A DNA stretch of 64,000 nucleotides. Origin: CALBPI01 sp038521865. GTDB taxonomy: Bacteria; Pseudomonadota; Gammaproteobacteria; Steroidobacterales; Woeseiaceae. A program made the position numbers and the translations under genes. Of the stretch, positions 40,542 through 49,756 are shown piece after piece; position 1 is the first letter of the stretch, and each line of letters starts with the position of its first letter. Under the pieces are notes generated by a model. It ran no database searches and was not told the origin of the DNA. It saw nothing but the letters and a program-made list of their open reading frames with translations. The DNA is taken from positions 1-64,000 of the forward strand of contig JBCBKO010000007.1 of the NCBI GenBank assembly GCA_038521865.1. The letters are read 5' to 3'.

Positions 40542-41960
40542 ATGGCTATTTCGATTCCTGATTTTTCCACCGGTTCGGTACTCGTCGCGGGCGACGTCAT
40601 GTTGGATCAGTACTGGTTCGGTGCGACACATCGCGTCTCTCCAGAGGCGCCCGTACCGGTTGTACATGTAGACGTGGATGAAGAGCGCGCTGGAGGTGCG
40701 GCGAACGTGGCGGTCAATCTCGCCATGCTCGGGTCCCGTGTTTCGCTATTGGGCGCCGCAGGCGATGACGATGCGGCACTCCGGCTCGAGTCTCTCCTGC
40801 AATCGTCGGGCGTTGATACGAAGCTCATTCGTGATCCACACAGACCGACAACTACAAAACTGCGGGTACTTTCACGCGGCCAGCAGTTGATTCGCCTGGA
40901 TCGAGAAGAAACCGGCGCGCGGGCACTTTTGAAGCCCGCACTGGAGTCACAGGTTGCGGGTCAGCAGGTCGTCATCCTGTCGGACTATGGCAAGGGTGCG
41001 CTCAGCGATGTCTCCGAGCTCATCGATGTCGCAAAAGCCGCTGGTGCAGTTGTCCTGATCGATCCAAAAGGCAGCGATTTCTCGAAGTACAGAAATGCGA
41101 GCCTGATTACGCCGAACGAGAGCGAGTTTCGCGCCGCGGCTGGTGATTGGGCTAATGACGATGAACTCGAGGCGAAGGCTCGGCAGATGGTTGCGAACCT
41201 CAACCTTAAAGCGCTGCTCGTGACGCGTAGCCAGCGGGGAATGTTGCTCGTGACGCTCGACGATGAGCCGTTCCACCTCTCGACCGAGGCGCGTGAGGTC
41301 TTTGATGTGACCGGTGCCGGAGATACTGTGATCGGGACGCTGGGTGCAGCGATTGCGGCAGGCTGTGAGCTGCGAACGGCGGTCCAGCTTGCGAACCTGG
41401 CGGCCGGCAGAGTGGTCGGAAAAATCGGTGTTGCGGGCGTGACCCCAGCCGAGTTGCGTGTCGCGCTACATCGACGAGGAAAGGGTGGTCGTGAGTCTGT
41501 GGACGCCGCTTCGCTGTTGGCGCTGGTCGACGAGGCGAAGCAGAGTGGCGAGCGTGTGGTCATGACCAATGGCTGCTTCGATCTGCTCCACGCAGGTCAT
41601 GTCGCGTACCTTGAAGAGGCGAAGTCGCTTGGCGACAGATTGATCGTGGCGGTCAATGACGACGCTTCAGTGGAGCGCTTGAAGGGTCCTGGTAGACCTA
41701 TCAACACCGTCGAGGATCGCATGATGGTATTGGCTGGCCTTGCGGCGGTCGACTGGGTTGTGCCGTTCTCTACCGACACCCCAGCGCCGCTCATCGAATC
41801 TGTGCTACCCGACGTGTTGGTCAAAGGTGGAGACTACGCCGTCTCCGATATTGCTGGTGGCGCTGCCGTGCTCTCCAACGGCGGTGAGGTGCGGGTGCTG
41901 AGCTTTCGTGAAGGGCGCTCAAGCACCAGCATTATTGAACGCATTCGCAACTCACACTGA
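40542..41960 (+). CDS. hldE: Bifunctional heptose kinase/adenylyltransferase HldE
   Basis: 472-residue enzyme of ADP-L-glycero-D-manno-heptose synthesis for LPS inner core. The N-terminal ribokinase domain phosphorylates heptose-7-P at C1 (VAGDVMLDQYWFG, GGAANVAVNLAMLG, DVTGAGDTVIGTLG). The C-terminal cytidylyltransferase-fold domain (from about residue 325) has VMTNGCFDLLHAGHVAYLEEAK and transfers AMP. Both domains are intact and the length is that of E. coli HldE. waaA follows 6 nt later. Confidence 0.97.
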   Translation: MAISIPDFSTGSVLVAGDVMLDQYWFGATHRVSPEAPVPVVHVDVDEERAGGAANVAVNLAMLGSRVSLLGAAGDDDAALRLESLLQSSGVDTKLIRDPHRPTTTKLRVLSRGQQLIRLDREETGARALLKPALESQVAGQQVVILSDYGKGALSDVSELIDVAKAAGAVVLIDPKGSDFSKYRNASLITPNESEFRAAAGDWANDDELEAKARQMVANLNLKALLVTRSQRGMLLVTLDDEPFHLSTEAREVFDVTGAGDTVIGTLGAAIAAGCELRTAVQLANLAAGRVVGKIGVAGVTPAELRVALHRRGKGGRESVDAASLLALVDEAKQSGERVVMTNGCFDLLHAGHVAYLEEAKSLGDRLIVAVNDDASVERLKGPGRPINTVEDRMMVLAGLAAVDWVVPFSTDTPAPLIESVLPDVLVKGGDYAVSDIAGGAAVLSNGGEVRVLSFREGRSSTSIIERIRNSH

Positions 41961-41966
41961 CACTCC

Positions 41967-43229
41967 GTGCGACTCTTCTACAATATTCTGGTTATCGTCG
42001 GACTCCCATTCGTTGCGATCTACTGGTTAGTTCGTGCGATCTCCGACCCCGAGTACCGATCCGGTTGGTGGCAACGATTCGGCTTCGGTTATCCCCAAAG
42101 AGGTAACGAGCGCTACGTTTGGTTACACGCCGTGTCGGTGGGCGAGGTTCAGGCGTCCGCGCCGCTTGTGCACGCGATTCTGAAGCGGATGCCGGATGCA
42201 AAGGTTCTCATGACAACAGTGACGCCGACGGGCCGCGATCGGGTCGAGCTACTGTTCGGGGATTCGGTAACCCATGCCTATGTGCCATACGACATTGGCG
42301 CGGCGGTGCGGCGATTCTATCGACACGTCCGACCTGATCTTGCCGTCATCATCGAGACAGAGTTGTGGCCCAACCTCTACCACTACGCAGGGGCGACAGG
42401 TATACCGCTGGTGCTTGCCAGTGCGCGTATTTCTCCTCGCTCGATGCCCAGATATCGCCGCCTGGTCGGTCTGTTCCGGGATGCGTTATCCAACGGCATT
42501 ATCATCGCCGCGCAAAGTGAGGTGGACCGGCAAAGATTCGTCACACTCGGTGCGCCGGAACAGCGCACTTTCGTCAGCGGCAATATCAAGTTCGATGCCG
42601 CGTTCGACGACTCTGTAAGCGCGCAGGGCAAGCAGCTTCGCGAACAGCATTTCCCGCGTCGTCCGGTTTGGGTGGCGGGCAGTACCCACGAGGGCGAGGA
42701 AGCGATCGTGCTCGATGCACATCAACACGTGTTGGAGCAGGTCCCGGATGCGTTGTTGATTCTGGTGCCGCGCCATCCGCCGCGTTTTGATGAAGTCGCC
42801 GATCTGCTGGGCCGACGTGGGATTTCGTTCCGTCGCCGGACAGAAATGCACGGATCACTCGAGCAGTGCGCGGTTTTGCTGGGTGACACGATGGGCGAGC
42901 TTACGCAGTTTTACGCCGCCTCCGATATCGCCTTTGTCGGCGGCAGCCTGGTCCCGATCGGCGGGCATAATCTGCTTGAGCCCGGGCGCCTTGGGTTACC
43001 GATTCTTACGGGGCCCCACTTGTTCAACGCTCAAGACATCGCGACGATGTTTACCGAAAGCGGTGCTGCGAATGTGGTCGTCGATGCCGAGTCGTTAGCA
43101 ACCGAGGTCATCACGCTGCTGTCGGATACGGATGCGGGCAGGCGCATGACGAATCATGCGTTGACCCTAATTAATGCCAATCAAGGCGCCGTAAACCGGT
43201 TACTAAACGCGCTCGAACCCATTCTCTAA
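41967..43229 (+). CDS. waaA: 3-deoxy-D-manno-octulosonic acid (Kdo) transferase WaaA
   Basis: 420-residue membrane-anchored glycosyltransferase adding Kdo to lipid A precursor. N-terminal membrane anchor (ILVIVGLPFVAIYWLVRAI), then WLHAVSVGEVQASAPLV with the catalytic Glu, MTTVTPTGRDRV, IIETELWPN, VWVAGSTHEGEE and FVGGSLVPIGGHNLLEP, all family landmarks. The start is GTG 41967, six bases after the hldE stop, so cotranscription is expected. It ends 10 nt from the convergent tolC stop. Confidence 0.95.
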   Translation: MRLFYNILVIVGLPFVAIYWLVRAISDPEYRSGWWQRFGFGYPQRGNERYVWLHAVSVGEVQASAPLVHAILKRMPDAKVLMTTVTPTGRDRVELLFGDSVTHAYVPYDIGAAVRRFYRHVRPDLAVIIETELWPNLYHYAGATGIPLVLASARISPRSMPRYRRLVGLFRDALSNGIIIAAQSEVDRQRFVTLGAPEQRTFVSGNIKFDAAFDDSVSAQGKQLREQHFPRRPVWVAGSTHEGEEAIVLDAHQHVLEQVPDALLILVPRHPPRFDEVADLLGRRGISFRRRTEMHGSLEQCAVLLGDTMGELTQFYAASDIAFVGGSLVPIGGHNLLEPGRLGLPILTGPHLFNAQDIATMFTESGAANVVVDAESLATEVITLLSDTDAGRRMTNHALTLINANQGAVNRLLNALEPIL

Positions 43230-43239
43230 CGCTCGATGC

Positions 43240-44622
43240 TTACTCAGACAGCAGATTATTCACGACCTCAAGGTCTTGTACTCGCAAGGTGCCGGCCGAC
43301 TGTTTGAGACGCAAAACGTTGATTAGATAATCGTAGCGAGCCCGCAGGAACTGAGTTCGTGCATTGAACAAGTTGCGTTGTGCATCGAGAACATCGACGG
43401 TGGTTCGCGTTCCCACCTCAAAACCGGCTTGGGTTGCTTCGAGTGCGGTTTCCGCTGAGCGCAGTGCCTGACCCAAGGCTTTGGTACGAGAGATCTCGGT
43501 CAGCACACCAAGATAGCTGTCACGCGCGAGGCGTTCGGTTTCGCGTGCGAGCCTTTGCACACGCTCGCGGGCTGCGCGATGCAGATAAACTGCTTCCTTG
43601 ACGCGTGATCCGTTGCGAAGACCCGTAAAGACGGGCACCGAGAACTGCAGACCGATACTTTCCTGGTCTGATCCGAACGCCGTATCAAAAAATGGAGAGC
43701 CCGCGTTGGATCGCTCGCCCGTCGAGTCCTGGTTTGTGCGCTGCACGACGAGGTCGAGCGTCGGGTAGCGGGCACCGCGGCGCACACTGACTTCTTTGCT
43801 CGCCGCTTCGGCGTTGATGCGACCTGCAACGAGGTCGAGGTTTTGTTCGAGCGCCAGTCGGACCCAGTCTTCCTCGACCGCCGGTTCTGGTTCTAGCAAC
43901 GGAATCTCACCCTCGGGTTCAGCAAGGCTGCCGACACTCTCGCCGGTGATTTCGGTGAGCAGGTATTTAGCGGTCGCAAGGGTGCGCTTCGCGGCAATCT
44001 CATCGGCGACTGCCTGGTCGAAGGCGGCCTGTGATTCCTGAACATCGGTGATGGCGATCAAGCCGACTTCAAAACGCTTTTGTGACTGGTCGAGCTGCTT
44101 GGCAATCGCCTCGCGGTTAGCCTGACTTGCCTCTAGCGAGTCCTCAGCCGCAAGTACATCAAAGTAACGCTCGGCCACGCGGAGAAGGAGGCCTTGTTGA
44201 GCCGCCTCATAGGTGACGCGCGCTTCATCAACACGTTTGCCAGCCTGCTGCAGTCCGGCGATTTGTTGCCAGTTGAAAATCGTTTGCGTGAGCTGGATCT
44301 GCCATTGTGAGAACTCATTGTTTTGGCTCTCGAAAGGAGCGGTCACGTTGACGATCTCGCCGGTGTTGGGATCCGCCTGCTGAAACAGCTGGTCACCTGT
44401 AGATTCGGAGCGCTGTTCAAAGGCAGAGGCCGTGATTTGTGGGAGCAGCAGCCCGCGTGCTTGTGGCACCAACTCCTCGTTGGCCAACCGGTTGGCTTCG
44501 GCCTCTCGGATAGTGGGGTCGGACTGGAGTGCCTGCTGATAGATATCCATCAGATCTTCGGCATACGAGGATTGCGCCGCAGCGCAAAAAGCGAGCAGCG
44601 ATACGGTACGAAGTGCTTTCAT
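43240..44622 (-). CDS. tolC: TolC-type outer-membrane channel
   Basis: 460-residue outer-membrane efflux and secretion duct, used by type I secretion and multidrug pumps. Signal peptide LLAFCAAAQSSYA; then EDLMDIYQQALQSDPTIREAEANRLANEE and two structurally repeated halves (helix-strand-helix), each with long coiled-coil helices (VQESQAAFDQAVADEIAAKRTLATAKYLLTEITGE; FEVGTRTTVDVLDAQRNLFNARTQFLRARYDYLINVLRLKQSAGTL). The last block is the typical TolC-family end. Third in the pcm-rhodanese-tolC set; the region upstream has an inverted repeat (44648-44673) over a possible promoter. Confidence 0.92.
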   Translation of the reverse strand: MKALRTVSLLAFCAAAQSSYAEDLMDIYQQALQSDPTIREAEANRLANEELVPQARGLLLPQITASAFEQRSESTGDQLFQQADPNTGEIVNVTAPFESQNNEFSQWQIQLTQTIFNWQQIAGLQQAGKRVDEARVTYEAAQQGLLLRVAERYFDVLAAEDSLEASQANREAIAKQLDQSQKRFEVGLIAITDVQESQAAFDQAVADEIAAKRTLATAKYLLTEITGESVGSLAEPEGEIPLLEPEPAVEEDWVRLALEQNLDLVAGRINAEAASKEVSVRRGARYPTLDLVVQRTNQDSTGERSNAGSPFFDTAFGSDQESIGLQFSVPVFTGLRNGSRVKEAVYLHRAARERVQRLARETERLARDSYLGVLTEISRTKALGQALRSAETALEATQAGFEVGTRTTVDVLDAQRNLFNARTQFLRARYDYLINVLRLKQSAGTLRVQDLEVVNNLLSE

Positions 44623-44647
44623 CGGTATTTCCGGCTCGTTGGCGGCC

Positions 44648-44673
44648 TAGTGTTATAGTCGACTAACACACTA
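44648..44673. promoter_or_regulatory. Inverted repeat upstream of tolC, candidate operator
   Basis: GTGTTA...TAACAC arms (8 nt apart) surround a central perfect palindrome TAGTCGACTA. On the minus strand it covers a TATAAC -10 for tolC. The size and dyad fit a TetR-type efflux regulator site, but no regulator gene is in the window. Confidence 0.4.
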
Positions 44674-44695
44674 TATCGGCGGCCCTACGGCGCGG

Positions 44696-45010
44696 TCAAT
44701 ACCTGTTCAGGCTTTCATCCACTGTGAGGGCCCATCTGTCGACACCGCCAACGACGTTCATCGTGTCCGTGATGCCGTGGGTCGCCAGGTAGGCCAGTGC
44801 CTGCGCGCTGCGACCGCCGTGATGACACATCAGCGCAATCGGCCGATCGGTTGGAATTTCCACATAGCGTTCGGTGATCTCGCTGAGGGGGACGTTCATC
44901 GCACCGTCAATACTGACAAGAGATAACTCCTCCGGTTCGCGTACATCCACGAGGGTCCAGTCTCCGCGCTCCAGCGCGGCGGCAGCGTCGGCGGGTGAGC
45001 ATTCTCTCAT
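44696..45010 (-). CDS. Single-domain rhodanese
   Basis: 104-residue sulfurtransferase-like protein. It has the CH2-type WTLVDVREPEELSLVSIDGAMNVPLSEI block and an active-site loop ALMCHHGGRSAQALAYL with the catalytic Cys in MCHHGGRS. It would move sulfane sulfur or act as a thiol carrier in the cytoplasm. AGGGGAT precedes ATG. It sits between pcm and tolC, an arrangement seen in several gammaproteobacteria. Confidence 0.9.
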   Translation of the reverse strand: MRECSPADAAAALERGDWTLVDVREPEELSLVSIDGAMNVPLSEITERYVEIPTDRPIALMCHHGGRSAQALAYLATHGITDTMNVVGGVDRWALTVDESLNRY

Positions 45011-45021
45011 GTCGTTATCCC

Positions 45022-45672
45022 CTAAAACTCAAACGCCGGGACGGGTGCGAAGCCCTTCAGAAACGGCAGCTCGGTTTCGAACAGCGCTTCTCGTTGCCAA
45101 TGATCTTGAGACAAGCGTTCGATACGATGTGCGGTCTGTGTGGGGCCTTGGCCGCAGACTACAAACAACCGGCCGCCCTCGCGCAGCAGCGTTTTGAAAA
45201 CGGCAAGCGAACCCGACACCGCGCCGCCAACGACGATGACATCGTAGGGCTGTGATGGCAGCTCGCTCGAAGCGTCTGCGTTCACCACCGTCACCCGCTC
45301 GATCTCAGCCGCTGAAAGCGTCGTTTCGGCCTGCTTCGCAAGATCCGGATCGATTTCAAGTGCGGTAACCGTGCCGCCGAGGTGCGCAAGACAGGCACTC
45401 AGGTAAGCACTGCCGCAGCCGATTTCGAGCACTTCATCGCCGGTTCGGACCCCTACTGCCTGCAGGATTCGGCCTTCCATTCTCGGGGTGAACATTCGTT
45501 GACCAGATCCGATCGGAATTGGCAGATCAGCGTATGCAGATTGTCGCCATTGTTCGGGTACGAACAATTCTCGCGGTAGCTCGCTCATTGTCTCGAGAAC
45601 CCGGTCGTCAACCACGTCCCACGTGCGGACCTGTCCCGTCACCATCTGCTCGCGAGCAGCGTCAAAATTCAT
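45022..45672 (-). CDS. pcm: Protein-L-isoaspartate O-methyltransferase family protein
   Basis: 216-residue class I methyltransferase of the PCMT family, which repairs isoaspartyl residues. It has RELFVPEQWRQSAYADLPIPIGSGQRMFTPRMEGRILQA, then the SAM motif VLEIGCGSAYLSACLAHLG, VTALEIDPDLAKQA and the strand-loop YDVIVVGGAV. Substrate-loop residues differ slightly from E. coli Pcm (SGQRMFTPRMEGR instead of QGQTISQPYIVAR), so it may be the paralogous type; the enzymatic class is solid. AAGGGA lies 9 nt before ATG. It is upstream of rhodanese and tolC. Confidence 0.82.
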   Translation of the reverse strand: MNFDAAREQMVTGQVRTWDVVDDRVLETMSELPRELFVPEQWRQSAYADLPIPIGSGQRMFTPRMEGRILQAVGVRTGDEVLEIGCGSAYLSACLAHLGGTVTALEIDPDLAKQAETTLSAAEIERVTVVNADASSELPSQPYDVIVVGGAVSGSLAVFKTLLREGGRLFVVCGQGPTQTAHRIERLSQDHWQREALFETELPFLKGFAPVPAFEF

Positions 45673-45962
45673 CGAATTGTGTCCCTTTGCGTCCCGGGGC
45701 GAATTATTCCATAGTCGATGGGGCTGCGGTAGCGACGGCGGCGCCGCGCGTTATGGTGAATCGGGCCGCTCTATCGGCTGCGGATCAGCTACTCTTTTCA
45801 TATAAGAAACGTTACAGCGCGGCGGCATCCGAGATCGTTGTGCTGGGCCCGCGAAAATGGGGTGCACGGACGCTGCACGAACCCTGGGGCGCAAGATCGA
45901 CCATGCATCGGACGCGGGGTCAACATACGGCCAGTGCAGGTCGTCAGAGGTGGTTACCACGC

Positions 45963-48266
45963 ATGCCAGGCATGTACGCATTGCTGACAGGATTGTTGGC
46001 GACGATTGTCGTTGTGCTGTCGATCGTGCTGGTGCTCAACCTGCGACGGTCGCGGCATTTGCGATCGCGTGTGCACGCGCTTCCCGAACAGCTGCGCGAG
46101 GTTGCGTCCGACGCGTCCGTAGGGCGTCGACTCGAGGCCGCAGATGATGATGCGCTCGCGCCTTTGCATACGACGCTCAACCAACTCTTCGACACATTGC
46201 AGTCACGCGATGAGGCGTTAACCGAGCGCGAAAACGGTGCGGCACGTCTTGCGCAAGCATTACCCGATATCGTCTTCATTCACACCGACCGAATCCTTTT
46301 TGCGAATGCGGCGACCGCCGCCCTGATCGGCGTAGAGTCCAATCAACTTGTCGACAAGCCCATCACGGATTTAGTGAAACCGCCGTACCGGGCATTGCTC
46401 AGAGAGACCACCACCCGCAGGTTGGCGGGTGGTGAGGCGCCGGCGCGACAGCAGGTGCAGCTACTCAGTGTCGAGGAAGGCGCCATCTGGGTCGAAATCA
46501 GTTCAGCTTTGACGACCTACCGAGGGACTCAGGCGCTGATGACGATCGCGCGACGTATCGACACAGAGCGTCGAACCTCGCGCCGCGGCGCTGATGATGA
46601 GTTGCGAATGGACCTTGCGCTCGAGGCGATGGCCGAGAGTGTGGTCATGACCGACCGGCAGGGTGTCATCACCGCGTTAAACAGTTCAGCTGAGGCCACC
46701 CTGGGTGTGCGACGCCGTGATGCCATTGGCGCACCGTTCGGTCGGCTGGCAACGCTGGTCGATGAAATCGACCACAAGGCGCTTGGTGATCCGGTTGAAC
46801 GGTGTCTTACCCAGCGCCGGCGAATCAACATGGGCCGTCGAGCGCTCCTACTACGCCCATCCGGGAATGAGCAGGTGTCTGTCGAGCTTACCGCCTCGCC
46901 GATTGAAGACGAAAATACGGTCAAAGGGGTCGTCGTGGTGTTCCATGATGTCGGTGAAATTCGTGGCCACGCGAGAAAGATCAGCTACCAGGCGAGCCAT
47001 GATGCATTGACAGGTCTGATCAACCGACGCGAGTTCGAACAACGCGTTCAGACCGCTGTTGATGAATCGCGATCAGGGGCGGCCACGCACATGCTCGCCT
47101 ATCTCGATTTGGACCGGTTCAAGATCGTGAATGATTCCTGTGGTCACCAGGCCGGTGATGATTTGCTACGCAAGGTCGCTGCGATCTTGCGCGAGCAAGT
47201 GCGTGATTCGGATTCCGTCGCGCGCATCGGTGGTGACGAGTTCGCAATGCTCCTGACTGGCTGCCCGCTCGAAAAAGCGATGGAGATCGCAGACAACACC
47301 TGCTCGGCGATCGCGGACTACCGCTTCGTCTGGCGAGACCGCATTTTTACTATCGGTGTCAGTATCGGCTTGCTGCAGATGGGTGACAACAGTGGCAGCG
47401 TTCAGGATGTGCTGGCAGCCGCGGACTCCGCCTGCTACATGGCGAAGCGCAGCGGTCGTGGCCAGGTGCATGTCTATGCCGAGAGTGATCAGATCGTCAC
47501 GCGCGAGCGCGGCGAGATTCGCTGGCTTCAGCGGCTCCAGGCCGCGCTGAAGGATGGCGGTTTCGGTCTGGCGGTGCAGCCAATCATCTCTATGGGAGCG
47601 CACAGCCCAATGGGACCGGCATGCGAGGTGCTTCTGCGCTTACGTCGGCGCCACGGTGAGCTGATCAACCCGGGGGAGTTTCTGGCTGCAGCCGAGCGTT
47701 ACCAGCTGATGCCTGAGATCGACCGATGGGTGGTGCGTGCCACCTTTGCGTCGATTGCGAATCACGAGATCGTTTTGCCGAAAGGCCGCAGTTGCGGGAT
47801 CAACATCTCGGGTCAAACGCTCTCGGATGCAGGGTTTCTCGAGTTTGTGGTCGATGCGCTGGATACCAGCGCGGTGTCACCGGAATCGATTTGTTTTGAG
47901 GTAACCGAAGAAGCCGTCTATGAGCACTTCGCCAACGCGCAAAGATTTATTGAGGTGCTGCATGGTATGGGCGCGCGATTCGCACTCGACAACTATGGCA
48001 GTGCACCAGGCGCGTTTTCCCGACTGCGCGACCTGCCGATCGATTTCCTGAAAATCGACGGCAGGCTGACACGCAATTTGTCCGAGGATTCGGTCAATCA
48101 GGAGCTGGTGGCTTCCATGATTCGTCTGGCCGATACGATGCACTTTCGCACTGTTGCTGAAGAGGTCGAGGCACAGGACGATTTCGATACACTAAGAGAT
48201 CTCGGCGTTGACTTCGCCCAGGGCTACTTCATTCGCAAACCCGCGATGGTGGGCGGCGGGCAATAA
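45963..48266 (+). CDS. PAS-PAS-GGDEF-EAL protein with altered EAL domain
   Basis: 767-residue inner-membrane c-di-GMP signalling protein. One membrane helix (4-27), two PAS domains (about 98-200 and 216-335), a GGDEF domain (345-505) with an intact GGDEF (423-427) and an RxxD inhibitory site (R414-D417), then EAL (523-765). EAL has EVL (555-557) for EAL and LDNYGSAPGAF for the DDFG-type loop, so one of the paired Asp is Asn; phosphodiesterase activity is doubtful. ATG 45963 is used because AGAGGTGG lies 9 nt upstream. Divergent from pcm across 290 bp with no other gene. Confidence 0.88.
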   Translation: MPGMYALLTGLLATIVVVLSIVLVLNLRRSRHLRSRVHALPEQLREVASDASVGRRLEAADDDALAPLHTTLNQLFDTLQSRDEALTERENGAARLAQALPDIVFIHTDRILFANAATAALIGVESNQLVDKPITDLVKPPYRALLRETTTRRLAGGEAPARQQVQLLSVEEGAIWVEISSALTTYRGTQALMTIARRIDTERRTSRRGADDELRMDLALEAMAESVVMTDRQGVITALNSSAEATLGVRRRDAIGAPFGRLATLVDEIDHKALGDPVERCLTQRRRINMGRRALLLRPSGNEQVSVELTASPIEDENTVKGVVVVFHDVGEIRGHARKISYQASHDALTGLINRREFEQRVQTAVDESRSGAATHMLAYLDLDRFKIVNDSCGHQAGDDLLRKVAAILREQVRDSDSVARIGGDEFAMLLTGCPLEKAMEIADNTCSAIADYRFVWRDRIFTIGVSIGLLQMGDNSGSVQDVLAAADSACYMAKRSGRGQVHVYAESDQIVTRERGEIRWLQRLQAALKDGGFGLAVQPIISMGAHSPMGPACEVLLRLRRRHGELINPGEFLAAAERYQLMPEIDRWVVRATFASIANHEIVLPKGRSCGINISGQTLSDAGFLEFVVDALDTSAVSPESICFEVTEEAVYEHFANAQRFIEVLHGMGARFALDNYGSAPGAFSRLRDLPIDFLKIDGRLTRNLSEDSVNQELVASMIRLADTMHFRTVAEEVEAQDDFDTLRDLGVDFAQGYFIRKPAMVGGGQ

Positions 48267-48267
48267 G

Positions 48268-48296
48268 AAAAGCCTGGCATCATCGCCAGGCTTTTT
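48268..48296. terminator. Bidirectional terminator between GGDEF/EAL and pfp
   Basis: AAAAGCCTGGC-ATCATC-GCCAGGCTTTTT, a perfect stem with A-tract and T-tract so it can work for both convergent genes. Confidence 0.93.
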
Positions 48297-48332
48297 GACA
48301 ATCAGATGTCAGTCACGAGACATCGGACCAAC

Positions 48333-49595
48333 CTAGACTTTGAACTCGTCGTTCAGACGCTTCCTCACAGGATGATTCTTGAGCGTGACGTAGGCGGGCA
48401 AGCCATTTTTAAATGGCGGGAAGTCCTCGCCCCGAATCAGCGGCTCCAGATAGCGTCGTGCACGCGCGGTGATTCCGAAGCCGTCTTTGGTGATGTAGCT
48501 TCTCGGTACGTGCTTCTCTTTGTTCGCAACTCGTGACAGAGGTGCCTTGTCGATCTTCCACCGATACGGCTTGTCAGAGGTACGTTTGATGACCGGCATC
48601 ACTGCCGTTTGGCCTTGCAGCGCCAGTTCAACCGCACGTTTGCCAACGGCGTAAGCCTGGTCAACGTCGGTGGCGGAGGCGAGGTGACGCGCTGCTCGCT
48701 GCAGATAATCGGCGACCGCGTAGTGATACTTGTAGCCATGCGCGTCGCGCACCATTTGAGCAACAACAGGTGCGACGCCGCCCAACTGAGCATGACCGAA
48801 CGCATCTCTCGTGCCGCTTTCCGCCAGGAATTGCCCATTCTTGTAGCGCGCACCCTCAGAGACCACGATCACGCAATATCCGTAGTCCTCGACGCACTGT
48901 TTCACCTTTTTCAGGAAGGCGGGCTTCTCAAAGGGGATCTCGGGGAACAAAATGATGTGCGGTGCACTGCCTGCACCTTCGCCCGCCAGACCGCCTGCCG
49001 CGGCGATCCAACCAGCGTGGCGGCCCATGACCTCCAGAATGAAGACCTTCGTGGAGGTTTCCGCCATGGACGCCACATCGAGCGCCGCTTCCTGAGTGGA
49101 TACGGCGATGTATTTGGCAACGGATCCGAAGCCGGGACAGCAATCAGTCAGCGGGAGATCGTTGTCGACCGTTTTCGGGATGCCAATGCAGGTGAGATCA
49201 AGGCCTTTCTGCTTCGCCATGACCGAGACCTTATGGGCCGTGTCCATCGAATCATTGCCGCCGTTGTAGAAAAAGTAGCCGATGTCGTGTGCTCTGAACA
49301 CCTCGATCAGACGCTCATACTCCGCCTGGTTTTCCTCGAGGCTTTTGAGTTTGTAACGGGCACTGCCGAACGCGCCCCCGGGCAGATAGCGCAGTGCAGC
49401 AACGTTGCGCGCTGATTCGCGATTGGTGTCGATCATGTCCTCCGTCAATGCACCGATAATTCCGTGCCGGCCTGCATAGACGCGTTTAATTCTGTCCTTA
49501 TGCTTGCGGGCCGTCTCGATGACGCCGCAGGCGCTTGCGTTGATAACGGCCGTAACACCGCCTGATTGGGCGTAGAACGCGTTTTTTCCAGACAT
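48333..49595 (-). CDS. pfp: Pyrophosphate-dependent 6-phosphofructokinase
   Basis: 420-residue phosphofructokinase that reversibly phosphorylates fructose-6-phosphate using PPi. The N-terminal YAQSGGVTAVINA replaces the ATP-type GGxxPG. The dinucleotide-region GGNDS (112-116) has an acidic residue where ATP enzymes carry Gly, and PKTVDND (140-146) has Lys where ATP enzymes carry Gly; these two positions specify PPi use. MGRHAGWIAA is the substrate-binding loop. ATG 49595 is preferred with AGGAG upstream; the longer frame adds 14 residues. Cofactor choice is inferred from the motifs. Confidence 0.87.
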   Translation of the reverse strand: MSGKNAFYAQSGGVTAVINASACGVIETARKHKDRIKRVYAGRHGIIGALTEDMIDTNRESARNVAALRYLPGGAFGSARYKLKSLEENQAEYERLIEVFRAHDIGYFFYNGGNDSMDTAHKVSVMAKQKGLDLTCIGIPKTVDNDLPLTDCCPGFGSVAKYIAVSTQEAALDVASMAETSTKVFILEVMGRHAGWIAAAGGLAGEGAGSAPHIILFPEIPFEKPAFLKKVKQCVEDYGYCVIVVSEGARYKNGQFLAESGTRDAFGHAQLGGVAPVVAQMVRDAHGYKYHYAVADYLQRAARHLASATDVDQAYAVGKRAVELALQGQTAVMPVIKRTSDKPYRWKIDKAPLSRVANKEKHVPRSYITKDGFGITARARRYLEPLIRGEDFPPFKNGLPAYVTLKNHPVRKRLNDEFKV

Positions 49596-49756
49596 AATCT
49601 TGCTCGTCTCCTGAGGCAGCGTGGATATGTGGCGCAAAGGATACCCAAAACCGAGGTGTCTCGCGCCCGTCGGGCGTTGACCTGCTCGCGCAAGCCCGTT
49701 AGGGTTGCCGGCTCTTTATTAGCGCTGCTTGCAGCGTAACGATGATCAGGTGAATT

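Noticed and set aside
45673..45962. Extension of the GGDEF/EAL frame upstream to 45519
   Set aside because: The extra residues overlap pcm in antisense and look non-protein-like; a good ribosome-binding site lies before ATG 45963.
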